From Fragum whitleyi (taxonomy: Eukaryota > Mollusca > Bivalvia > Cardiida > Cardiidae), in contig OX411543.1 in the NCBI GenBank assembly GCA_948146395.1, positions 48,522,517 to 48,586,516 of the forward strand: a stretch of 64,000 bases of DNA, written 5' to 3'. The notes under the pieces are model-generated. The model did not search any database, had not been told where the DNA came from, and saw nothing but the letters and a program-made list of their open reading frames with translations. The stretch's first letter is position 1; every line of letters begins with the position of its first letter. The translations under genes were made by a program, and so were the position numbers. Of the stretch, positions 28,801 to 40,800 are shown piece after piece.

Positions 28801-31800
28801 AGATGTGGATCATTGAGACCTATCATCATGCCAAATATGTGCTTGTATCTTGTATAGGCTTGAAGATTTTGGCAATGTTAAGTTTTTTGGTTAACTTTTT
28901 GAGTTATTTGACCTTGAGAGATGACCTTGACCTTGTCACATGACCTTGACTTTGGTACCAGCAGATGCGGATCATTGAGATCTATCATCATGCCAAATAT
29001 GAGCCTTGTATCTTGAATAGGCTTGAATATATTGGCAATGTTAAGTTTTTTTGAGTAATTTGACCTTGAAAGATGACCTTGACCTTGTCACATGACCTTG
29101 ACTTTGATTTCAGCAGATGTGGATCATTGAGACCTATCATCATGCCAAATATGAGCCTTGTATCTTGTATAGGCTTGAAGATTTTGGCAATGTTAAGTTT
29201 TTTGGTTAACTTTTTGAGTTATTTGACCTTGAGAGATATCCTTGACCTTGTTACATGACCTTGACTTTGGTATCAGCAGATGTGGATCATTGAGATCTAT
29301 CATCATGCCAAATATGAGCCATGTATCTTGAATAGGCTTGAAGATTTTGGCAATGTTAAGTTTTTTGGTTAATTTTTTGAGTTATTTGACCTTGAGAGAT
29401 GACCTTGACCTTGCCACATGACCTTGACTTTGGTATCAGCAGATGCAGATCATTGAGATCTCTCATCATGCCAAATATGAGCCTTGTATCTTGAATAGGA
29501 TTGAAGATATTTGCAATGTTTAGTTTTTTTGTTAACTTTTTTAGCTATTTGACCTTGAGAGATGACCTTGACCTTGTCACATGACCTTGACTTTGGTATC
29601 AGCAGATGCGAATCATTGAGACCTATCATCATGCCAAATATGAGCCTTGTATCTTAAATAGGCTTGAAGATATTGGCAATGTTAAGATTTTTGGTTAACT
29701 TTTGCAGACAGACAGACAGACGGACAGACGGACAATGGTTAAACAATATGCCCCTGATCTTTCGATACGGGGGCATAAAAATATTTAACAATACACATAG
29801 TATTTCTGACAGAGCTAGATTTCCTATATAAGCTTGCAAGTCTGTTTTGTTAATGATTTTTTGATACACTGTTTTTCAAATTAAAACAATTCAAGTTTAA
29901 ATTCTGTAATTTTTGTAAATTTGGACCAGTCTTACATTTTCGTCAGCTTGTAATGAATTAATCATTAAGACAAGGCAATACCATATCTTATGTTTCCTAT
30001 TATTTCAAACTTTATATCTGTATTCCTAGAAAAATGCTAGAACCTATGATGTGTTTGTATTTTTGTTCCATTTTGTTTTTTCCCTCTAAATTATATCCCT
30101 ATACATTAATAAGGACATTGATAGGACAGATAATACTTTTATGCCACTTAGATTTTACGAAAGATGCAACAATAACCAAGTTTCCATAAAACCAAATTAT
30201 AAGCCATACTTTAAAGAACAAAATTCTAGCACATGTAAATAGCTTTTCATAGTCATTTATGCAAAATGTTAATTTTATTATAAGGTAACAATCTACCAAA
30301 CAATCTACCATTAATATCTTCTACACAACAAATAAGAAGTTTGCTTAATTACATGTTTACAACAAAATCATGTTTCAAATAATGACTTTTATTACAGCAA
30401 AAAGTAAACTCTACTCAAACAAAATCAGTTATTGTAATGTACCGGTATAAGGTTACCCCGGCTTATTACTAGGGTAACATGTCCCCGGGGACACGTTACC
30501 CAGGGGACAGGTTACCCTGGGACACCGGTATCAATTAATGATGTCAATTTCATGGTCCAAAGACCGAAGTCATTAATATAAATTTCTTTGGAAATCGCCA
30601 TATGTTTTAGTTTGCGCATTCTGATACCTGTAGTCTATTGTATTTACTTGTAACTTGTAACTTTAGTTTAATTATTCTTTTCATTATTTTCACAAAAATT
30701 ATACTTTCTTAGTACTTCTATCATTCTAATCAGACTGAGCTCTGAAATACCATGTCCAAGGAAAAGACCATACAAGATAAACTATGCGTGATATTTGCAA
30801 CTATTTCAAATGTGCACAAAGCCAAGACTCTGACCAGCCTGTGCATCTGCACAGTCTGACCCAAGTCTTTACTGTGTGCTTTGTAGATAGATAAAGCCTC
30901 AATGTATTTCTAGACCATCAGGTATTTCTATATTTATAGCATGAGGCTGTCTACACTGCTAAAATTGACAATGTTTGCACCTCAAGCTCATTTCAAATTG
31001 TTGGAAATGTCATGCACAGGCTCAATTTTTCTTTTAACAAATTGCATCATTTTTTAGACATTTCAACTAATCTTGTTTGAGTTTTCCCATCATAATACCT
31101 TGAAGGGCAGGCGGCTAAGATAAAACTGTATGGCAGTACAGTTTAATCTTAGTCCATACGGTCTGCCAAAGCTTACTGTGACTTATCTATAGCTGAATTC
31201 AATACTTACTGGTGGTGAGGAATGGGGCATCCTCATATTCTGTGATCCATTTCCTGTTAACACTAAAGGACTCGGACCACTAGGGTTCATCCGCCGGCGC
31301 TGGCCTGGGCTCTGAGCTGGGGACCCATTAGGGTGCTGAGGGGGCACCATGTTCATGTGAGCACTTGTTGGAGACAGATTGGGGCTGCCCGTATAATTGT
31401 TCTGATCTTCAATGTCAAGGGGTGTAGTGAGAGGAGATGGGAACTGTAAAATGGAGAGGTCGGGTAAGGAACCCGTATTGTTCATTCCAGAGATTGGGAC
31501 ATTTATCTGTGAGTCCGGCTCAGCAGACGGGTATATACTGGAAAAGAAAAAGGAATTCATGATTAGAAACTATCAAATAAGACCAATCGTTGCAGTTTAT
31601 TTTTCTATTATTCTTACTAACTAGTACATATCAATTCCAGTTAGTCTAAGTCAACAATTTCACATGAAAATGAGCTGCCTTTCACATAATTCCTTTAATA
31701 TTTGTCTCACAATAAGTAAAAATGTATATAGGATATGTCAACATAAAATGACCATATCAGTTGATATTGGAATCCCATTTCTGGATAAAATGCATGAACA

Positions 31801-34800
31801 ATGTAAAAATTTTTCAAAGCTAAACACATATTTCTATGAAGTGCCTTTTATTTTCTATAACTCATGACTTGTAATGATAAACAAGCACAACCATCCATTT
31901 CTTGCCTCTCTATATATGAACAGCATTGTACAAGAGCCGTCAGAGACGGATTATGCTCCCCGAATAAGGCATTGTCACAAAAATAAGAGTCATGTTGGCC
32001 ATGGACATCCCCCGCCACAAAAGCTTGATAGTAAATTGAAGCCTAATAGATTAAAGATTCTTTTGTACTGTCAGAGATTTACCTCCTATTAAATGTATTA
32101 AAAATAACGAAGGGCAATAACTCCAAAATTATGCAAGCAAGAGTTGTAGTTCTTGTGCACTGCACTTCTCCACCATGAGATCTATCCACCCATAAATGTT
32201 CAAGTTGATAGCTATTATACTTTAGGAGATATGCTCCAGATATAATCTAAGTATCAAAAATAACAAAGGGCAGTAACTCCAAAATTATGCAAGCAAGAGT
32301 TGTAGTCCTTATGCATAGCACTTCTCCTCCATGAGATCTATCCACCCATCAAGTTTCAAGTTGATAGCTATTTTACTTTAGGAGATATGCTCCAGACATA
32401 ATCTAAGTATCAAAAATAACAAAGGGCAATAACTCCAAAATAATGCAAGCAAGAGTTGTAGTTCTTGTGCACTGCACTTCTCCTCCATAAGGTCTATCCA
32501 CCCATAAAGTTTCAAGTTGATAGCTATTACACTTTAGGAGATATGCTCTGTGGTCAGATTTCAAAGACTCAAATAAGCTGTTATCTTATACAGCTAACAT
32601 AAAGGTAACAAACATTAAACCCCCTTTTTGCATGACATATTTTAAGACACAAATTTCAAATAGTTTAGGGTAAAGAGCATCTGATTTGCTACTCAAATGT
32701 GAAATTTCATCAGGGTCCAAAGAATCCACTCGTCCGCTCGTATTTACGAGTAAGAAGTCCCGGAGGACGAGTGGAAATTCTAAGGCAGTCGTCCTCCCGG
32801 ACGAGTAAATAATGAATGGCATTAAATCATTATCTCTTGTGTAAGGATAAAAATAGATAAAATACAAAAAAGACGCTTCGAAAAAGTTCGCGGCGATAGA
32901 AGTTCGCAACAACTTGAACTGTAAACAGCCATGTACTTTGATGTCTAAAAATAAAACTTCCGGTTTTCGCATGATATAACCCGGTACCCGAACTTCGTAA
33001 ATACATATCGATCTTGCGATCAAGGAAAGTATCGAAATAAAAATTAATTTTCCCATGTTTTGTTCATAGCTACTACTCCTTTGTCGCATATAGCCACAAT
33101 CATTGAATTTTACCCGAAAATCCATGGTATTGTATGTTTACAAATTAGATTTTTTTTCTTGTCCCGATCAATTTACCGGTAATTATTACCCGGAATTTAA
33201 AGTGTTTGAATGTCGCAAAATTTCTACTTTCGTTTCGTCTGCACTTCAAGATGACGTTTCCAGTTACAAAACATGGTCTTCAACGATCCCTTGGCCTATT
33301 GCAGGGCGAGTGACAGTCAAACCAGGACGAGTTACTTTTTCAAGTCACTTGCCCTGCAGGACGAGTGCCTTTTTCTGAATTCTTTGGACCCTGTTCATCA
33401 AATTCTGAGCATAAGACTAGGAGAAATGAAAGAATAACTGTAATTTACGCGCTCACCTAAAGGTAACAAACATTAAGCCCCCTTTTTCCATGATATATTT
33501 TTTTTTACGTTAATTTCAAATTGTTTATAGTAAAGGGCATCTGATTTGCTACACAAATATGAAATTTCACTAAATTCTGACTGTTAGACTAGGAGAAACT
33601 TGGGAAAAACTGTTTTTTACCCTAAGTCCCCTTTTCCGTGACGAGGCCTCAAATCCAAAAACCGTCACAGATGCATCATCACTTTATCATAGGGAGTTCA
33701 CATGGTAAGTTTCATTCAATTTGGCCCAGGGGTTATGGAGAAATAGGTGGGGACAGACGGAGGGACGGAATTACGGACGTACGGACAGACGGACAGACAA
33801 AGCCGCGGCTATATGCTCTCCCTTCGGGGAGCATAAAAACCAGTTGGGTATTTTCAAATTTTAATTATCATAATTTACCTAAGGCATGTTGTTGAACCCT
33901 GTTACTTTTTATAAACATCACTGTACCAATGAAATTCTTCCACTATCTAAATAGGCCAAAACAATTGGCACGAGTACTGGTATATCCTCTAGGATGCAGA
34001 ATAGAGAGGAATTAGTCTCAGTTGCAAGAACTTGTTTCCCAATCATTGTAAAAAATAAGTAGGTTTAAATCAACAGGCACTGTGATAATAAGAATTGTGA
34101 TATGTATTTTGTTAGCCACTAGTTCAAAGACTGATATTTATCATACTTACTTTATATTTGGCACTTCACATGACTTAGGTCTTTGTTGTAACTGTAATGA
34201 TAGGAATCACATCTTAAGGTAGTGGATCCCCAATAGTTCCGTAACATTTTGGAAATCCTGATCTTTAACAATGTTGACCAAGGTTTCCTAATGAAAATCA
34301 TTAGGAAACCTCGGTTAACACTGTTAATGTTCATTACTCTCCAAACTTTGCGATACTGGGTCCACTACCTTAAGCTCAAAGTGATAAAGGAGATTGTGAA
34401 AAACAAGAGCATTGCAAGTGGATGCAAGACTCTGCTGCAGGTCTTAATACAAGACATAAGAGCAGAGCTTGTCTTTCCCTACATTTTGAATGTGCAATAA
34501 ACAAAGACTCTGGTCAGTGTCTGTGTTTCCACAAATATTGCCAGATTTTTCCACTTATACAATAACACCCATTTAGGGGGGTGATTAGCCTGTGGAATGA
34601 GATCTCTGAGAAAAAGTCACACTTTAATAGGAAGAATTGACATCTGGGGTTCAAACTTGATTCTCTACTATATCTCTAAATTGGAATGTTAAATCAAGCA
34701 ATGATTAATTTATAATATTTTTTTTCTTTTTGATATAATCTATAATTCTTCCAAACTTATATTTCACATAAATATCTAAATTTCCTTTCATCTATATTTC

Positions 34801-37800
34801 CCTTCACACAAATAAGTAATGATTAAATATAAGAAACGAAAGTCAGACATTTATAGGAGCACAATAAATCTGTTATGCTATTGACTTAGTCTAAATGCAT
34901 AAACTGTTCAGCATTACTAGAAATAAAATTTTCTGCTTTCAAAAGATTATATAAGTGGATGTAAATGATTTACAACAAATAGTAGTTTACCTATGTAATT
35001 TCTACCATATAATAAACCTTTTCTAGTCTTTCAAAATATCAGACTGAAAAGGGCCGCAGATGATAAGAAAAGTGGTGACAAGGAATGATTCTTTAATCAA
35101 GACAATATTTCGAGAAACGGAGAGATCTTTTCAAGAATTCAAAGATAACTATGACATGTTGTTTATTTTATAATTTATAAATGAAAAAGAACTCCAACAG
35201 CCCTGCATTCAGGATGACAAAACAGTGCCAACTGTTTGCACACAATACCCTGCTTTGCATGCAAGTGCACACGCAATATGGGTATAATTTGCAAACAGTT
35301 GCACATTTTGTCATCCTACACAAAGGGCAGAATTCTACATGTAAAAGAATAATAGAAGTATCTTACTTGAATCTTCTTTGGATCCCAGGGATATTGTCCT
35401 TTCAATATATCACCTGTTAAAGCATGGTTTTCTCCTGCAACCTCTTGAACTGAAAACACATACAGAAACATCACATTTATACAACATTATTATATAAAAT
35501 GTATGTTTTCGGGTTGTTATATGCATACATTAACAGACAAAACTTGGGTGTTAGTGGGAGAAAACGTGGATTAATCAGAAAATTCACATGCTGTTGATGC
35601 TGGCTTTTTTCACTTATCCTTGGTCTGGGCCTAAACACAATATAAGTGTATAAAGCTAAAATTAATAAAGAGCATAAAGACTTTGGTCCTTTTCCCGCAT
35701 TTAATTTTATGACCTCATAAACACACCAACCAACATCGGTACAAACAAAAGTGCCGTTGCAATGGATGTTGCAATGGATAACGCAATTTTTCCGGCACTT
35801 TAGTGGGTTTGGAGTTCCTATGAATCCTTTTGCAATTTATATTCGAATAAATACAAAAGTCTATCTTTTTATGCAATAATTGCGTCAATTCACCTTTTTT
35901 GACGCATTTTTTCAAACATTTTTTGGGTCTCTGCAAATGTTAACGCCCTGAAAAATGTGAATTAACCCTATAATATTTCAGGGGTGTTGAGATACAGATT
36001 TTCTTCACTTGTCAATGGACAAATAAAAGATAATTTTCTATTTGTTGTGGATCAAAATGAACTTGTCTGCAGAAAAAGTGAATTGATAAATTTTGAGAAA
36101 AAATTGCTTTTAATGAAGAAAATGCTTGAACCCACCATTTTCTTCATTCAAAACATTTTTCATCCTGTAATTATAATTATAAGTACAATTTATCAATTAG
36201 ATCTAGTAAGCATCATTCAAAGATTTGTTCTGGTATTTACTTGTCCATAGAAAAGTGGCCTAGCAAAATGTACATGTCCAAAAGAACAACGGCTCCTGTC
36301 GGACAGATCAGGCATGAGAATTCCACATTCCCTGTATAATAATTCCAAAGTTTGATAGGTCATCACATATCAATATGAGAAAAGCATAACAAGAGGGCCA
36401 GATTGGCCCTAAATCACTCACTTGAATAACCAATGATGAAAAAGAAGAAGCTTGCAATGAAAAGATTTCAGGCCAAGTTTGATTGAAATTGGCTCTAGAT
36501 CTCTGATGTGGTTTGAGAAGAGATGAAGGGATGTTTAACATTTCAAAGTCCTTCCATGCCCATACTTTGGCATCAATGATAATTTCACTAACAAGATTTC
36601 AGAAGGATTGCCTAAGGAATATCTCTGCCAAGTAATTCTGATATTGGTCCACTGGAAGATGTTTCAACATTTCAGCCAAAATATTTCCATATTTAGACAG
36701 GAAGGGTGAAGATCAAACAACATTTTACAAAAATGTTTTGAGAGGGGATCACCCAAAGAAGGTTTCTGACTTGTTTAATTCAACCCACTTCTTACTGAGG
36801 AGAGGATGTTAAATGAATTGTTGGTGACTTCCAACACATGATAGAAAAAAGGTTATCACAAAAGCTCCCCTTGAGTATGCTGTGCTGTGGTGAACTAAAA
36901 CATATTTCAAAAAATATTTGATATTTTCTCTCTTATCGAGCAGGAATGTTTTCTTTCTTTTTTATCAAGTGTCAAGTGTTAATGGACCTGAATCTCATTT
37001 TCAAGAAAATAAAGATAAACAATAAATGTATTCCCTTTTTTCAATGTAATTCTGGGAAGATGTTTATACAAAATAATAAGGATTTAATTTTTTCCGTCTT
37101 GTAATGGAAAACATCTTTGTTAGATTTCTTAAATCATTACAGTCTATATTTTAGTATGTTTGAATAACACATTAGCAAACTAAATAAATATTTTAACACA
37201 TCAGAATCCCATTCCCCCCCCCCCTGACTTTTTTGCAGGTTGGTAAAAAAAATATGAATTCTAGAATTTCTATTAATTATCCAAGTGTGTCTTGTTATCA
37301 GCAAAAAAGAGCCATCACCATCATCACCCAGAGCTGGTTAAAAAGCAAGGAATAGAAGTATTAACAACAGGGTGCATCACTAAGGGGAGTCCACCTGAAG
37401 TCCAAGACTCCTTGTTTACCAGTTGGGACTCCTTCATTTTCTCAAGTAAGGAATCCAGTGGACTCCCAGGATAATAATAAGAATATTTTAACAAACAAAA
37501 TAAACATGGCCGTTTTCTGTTCAAGGACAACAATTGTCAGACTGTAGAACTTTTCACTTCAAACCTCACGGAAAATATCATTTGCTTGCATCTAGAAGTA
37601 CTTTGGAAAAAATACACATTTACTCTGGGGGTGATCATTGTGAAAAAGAAGAAATTCTTTTCCACAATGTTCTCCTATCATAAAAATTTGGACTCCACAT
37701 TTTGAGCATGGACTCCTTAATTTCAGAAGTTTGGAGTCCAGTGGACTCCTTACTCAAAGAAGTTAGTGTTGATCCCTTACTGGTAGTCAAAACAAATCAG

Positions 37801-40800
37801 ATTCCTTAAGTAAATTCAATATCACATAATAATTCCATACATTGTCATATTTATCAATACTGACCAATATTTGAAATAATACTCAAATTCTGCTTTCAAA
37901 CTAAGGTTGATAAATATTTAGAAACTTAAAAAGGATGTTAAATTTACCATTCAAAACCTCAAGATTGTCAACTGATGTATTTTGAATTTGTATAAATCAG
38001 AACTTTTTTAATAGCTGGTTAAGGCTGAAATAACCTGGAAGAAACTTTGAAAAAAATTGACTATTTAAAATTAAAAGAATCTTTGCTAATGGCTATAGTA
38101 CTTACAAGTAACTAAAACACGATAGTGTAACTATAAACATAATTTAACTCTGCAAAACTAAATAACAATAACTTTAACACAAAAATAATTGACAATTCTA
38201 CAAAATATGGGATTGATGGTAAAAAAACATTAACATGTATACCCATAAAGCCTTTTCACTTGTACTGAATTTATAAAGCGGAAACATTATTTACATGAAA
38301 TTAAGCAATTCAAATATTTCTTAGATTCACCTGTCAAGAGTTATGACAGGCCTTTTTTTCCATTAGTTAGATAAGTATGTGCACTTAAAAGTAGTAAGGT
38401 TAATAGTTATTTAGTCATATATACAATGTTACATTGAAATGTAAGTATTCAACTTCCATATGGAACCAAAGGCACAAAGTCAATGTTCAGGGCTTGTGTT
38501 TGACCCTTAAACCAGGGTTTTGACCACCCCTTCTGATAATATCTTATTTGACCCTTAGAAATTTCTTGAAAAGGTCAGATGACTCTTAAACCTAAAATAT
38601 TTTTACTCATCATTAGCTCTGACTGGTCTATGAGCCCTTTAAAATCCGTTTTGACCCCAAGAATTTAATGGTTAAGGGGTCAATGACTCCCTTATTACAA
38701 ACACTAGCAAGAACCCTGTCAAAAAAGGATTTTTAAGAAAAGAATTTGATTAGAATGAAGGAGAAATAAATTAATCTTAAGAATTCTTTTCACAGCAATA
38801 TTTTTTCAGAATTGTTGTGTTTCATAGCTTTTGAAAGTTTGGAACAGTTTAAACATTGAATAATGCTCAAAACATGCTTATTTCACAATCAACTTCTTTT
38901 TTTTTTCACATTAGAAGGAAGCAAACAGTTACATCTCCCAAAGGAAAAATTGAAACAACAGGATTGAGTAAAGAGCAACAAAATTTGGCAGAACAGAATA
39001 TTAGTGATTGAGACACTTTCTTGTCAAATTTTATGCTTCTTTGTTAACGTCTGACTCTTCCCAAAAGGTGTACATATCTGAAATGCGGGTAATCATTAAA
39101 AGAAACCTATCACAAATGTTTTTGCATTAAGAATGCAGGCCTGGGGTCCAAGGCTGAGGTAGAAATAAATAGAGATGTTTAGATTGATCACTGAATGTTT
39201 TTTATGAGTTATTTCTTAAGTATCAAAAGTGTCAAGCCAGGTATGTGTTAAGGATGACAAAACAGTGCAAACTGCTTCCCAATTATACTCCATTATGCAT
39301 GTGCACTTGCATGAAAAGCTGGGTAAAATTAGCAAAGAGTTTGCACCATTTTGTCATCCTGAAAGCTGGACTGAACTATTAACTATTTTGTGCTTACAGT
39401 ATACTGACAGAATATAAGAGATATCAACATATGAAACAAGAACTATGCTTGAACCGAAAACAATGATAACAAGTTCTTGAATTTGACAGACAACCTTTAC
39501 CTGAAATTACTTCAATATAATAGGAGAATATCTTGAACAGGGAACCCACCATCAAAATATTACAGCTACCTTTCCTAGGCTCCAAACCAATTCAAAAGAG
39601 ATCAATCTTTTTCTTTACTTTTATTAATGTAAATCTATGTGATTTATTTTGTTTTACTTTTTTTTCTTTTTAATAAAAATAAACCTTAGTATCAAAGCAA
39701 CAGTACTGTCCCCAATACGAATTCTATAAAGCTTGAAGGAGCCACTGCATCAATGTTGTTAATAGATAAAGTACAGTAGGGAAAGGAAAAGGGTCACTCA
39801 ATGAACAAGTACTTACACATAAAAGCCTCATCATAGCCTTAAAACATTTAATGAAAGAAAAGGTTACTCAAGTTTTTGACAAAGAAGTGCAGGGACAAAA
39901 CATGTTGAAACTACAATGCTTTCTGTTCTGTAATATGCTCTAATGTTTGACAAAATAATTTGTGATATGGTTTGGTCATTCACATTTTACTTGAAGCAGA
40001 TGTGATACAACTAAAAACTGTATATTTTTTTTATGAATTCTGAGGAATAAAATTTAGGATTTCTACATCATAAAGTTGATGATCTTTTTACATGACAAAA
40101 GACACCATTCTTAATACACACTCTTTATTTGGAAATGATGATAGACAATTCAGAGCTACAGATAGAGGGGGAATAATGGATTTCAAATTAAAATATTTCA
40201 CTTACTCTGCTCAAACTCTTTTGTGTGTGTGCTAATTGGAATCATCTTGTAGAGATGATTCCAATGAGTACCCACAACATAGGGTTTTATTTGGAGATAG
40301 AGATTTTAGACTGGATTAGGCCCCTGTTATCTACACCTCTGACAATGGCTGTGACATAATGATAAACTGTCATAGCAGTCAATATTAATGATGGGCAGAT
40401 TAATCAATTAAAATCGATAATCAGTTGGTTTTGGCTTCCGATTGTGATAATCAACTAAGAAATTTCACAATCAATTAATCAAGTCCTAATACATAAATGA
40501 AAGTTGTTATTATTCTTTTTTTAACAGAACTGGCATCAGTTTGATGGCTCAGCATGAATTAGTTGTAACTGCCTATATGTATATAGGCATTTACAACCGT
40601 TTGATACTGAGCCTTGGAGTTGGTAGAAAAACTCCAAAGGATGAATCTTCAGGTCATGAGTTTGAACTAAACTTCCATATTCTATTCTTCGAAGGATGAT
40701 ACTGGAAGAGCTGTTTTATTTTCTAAGAAAACAATTGCACAGTTGATCATTAGTTGATATAGTCTTCCAACTAAACAAGAGGGCCATAGTGGCCAACTTG

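Larger units (their letters stand above)
19429..31209 (-). other. CRTC intron 8 (11.8 kb)
   Basis: Packed with mobile elements: H3 copies at 20229-20948 and 22108-22933, a palindromic element at 23332-23460, nested H1/H3 copies at 24284-26407, a 'gactcc' repeat at 27168-27590, the H4 array at 28230-29781, a fold-back at 30446-30532 and a 240-bp MITE at 30786-31025. Gaps 19621-20228, 20949-21934, 22934-23331, 23640-24283, 26546-27167, 27591-28229 and 29782-30445 are AT-rich without recognisable genes. A poly(T) run lies near 21708-21724. Confidence 0.8.
31538..34150 (-). other. CRTC intron 7
   Basis: Nearly all of this intron is the H2 element 31930-33838 with the 683-bp TIR element 32711-33393 inserted in it. 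Gaps 31538-31929 and 33839-34150 show nothing recognisable. The 179-codon minus-strand open frame at 32586-33125 crosses a TIR element boundary and is not a gene. Confidence 0.8.
34192..35366 (-). other. CRTC intron 6
   Basis: Holds a complete TTAA-ended MITE (34214-34373) right next to the exon 7 acceptor, and a 110-bp inverted-repeat element at about 35205-35316. The middle part 34374-35204 is AT-rich and shows nothing recognisable. Confidence 0.75.

Noticed and set aside
32586..33125. 179-codon minus-strand open frame
   Set aside because: It runs across the border between the TIR element and its H2 host, shows no domain, and the empty sister site at 17.1-18.5 kb lacks most of it.
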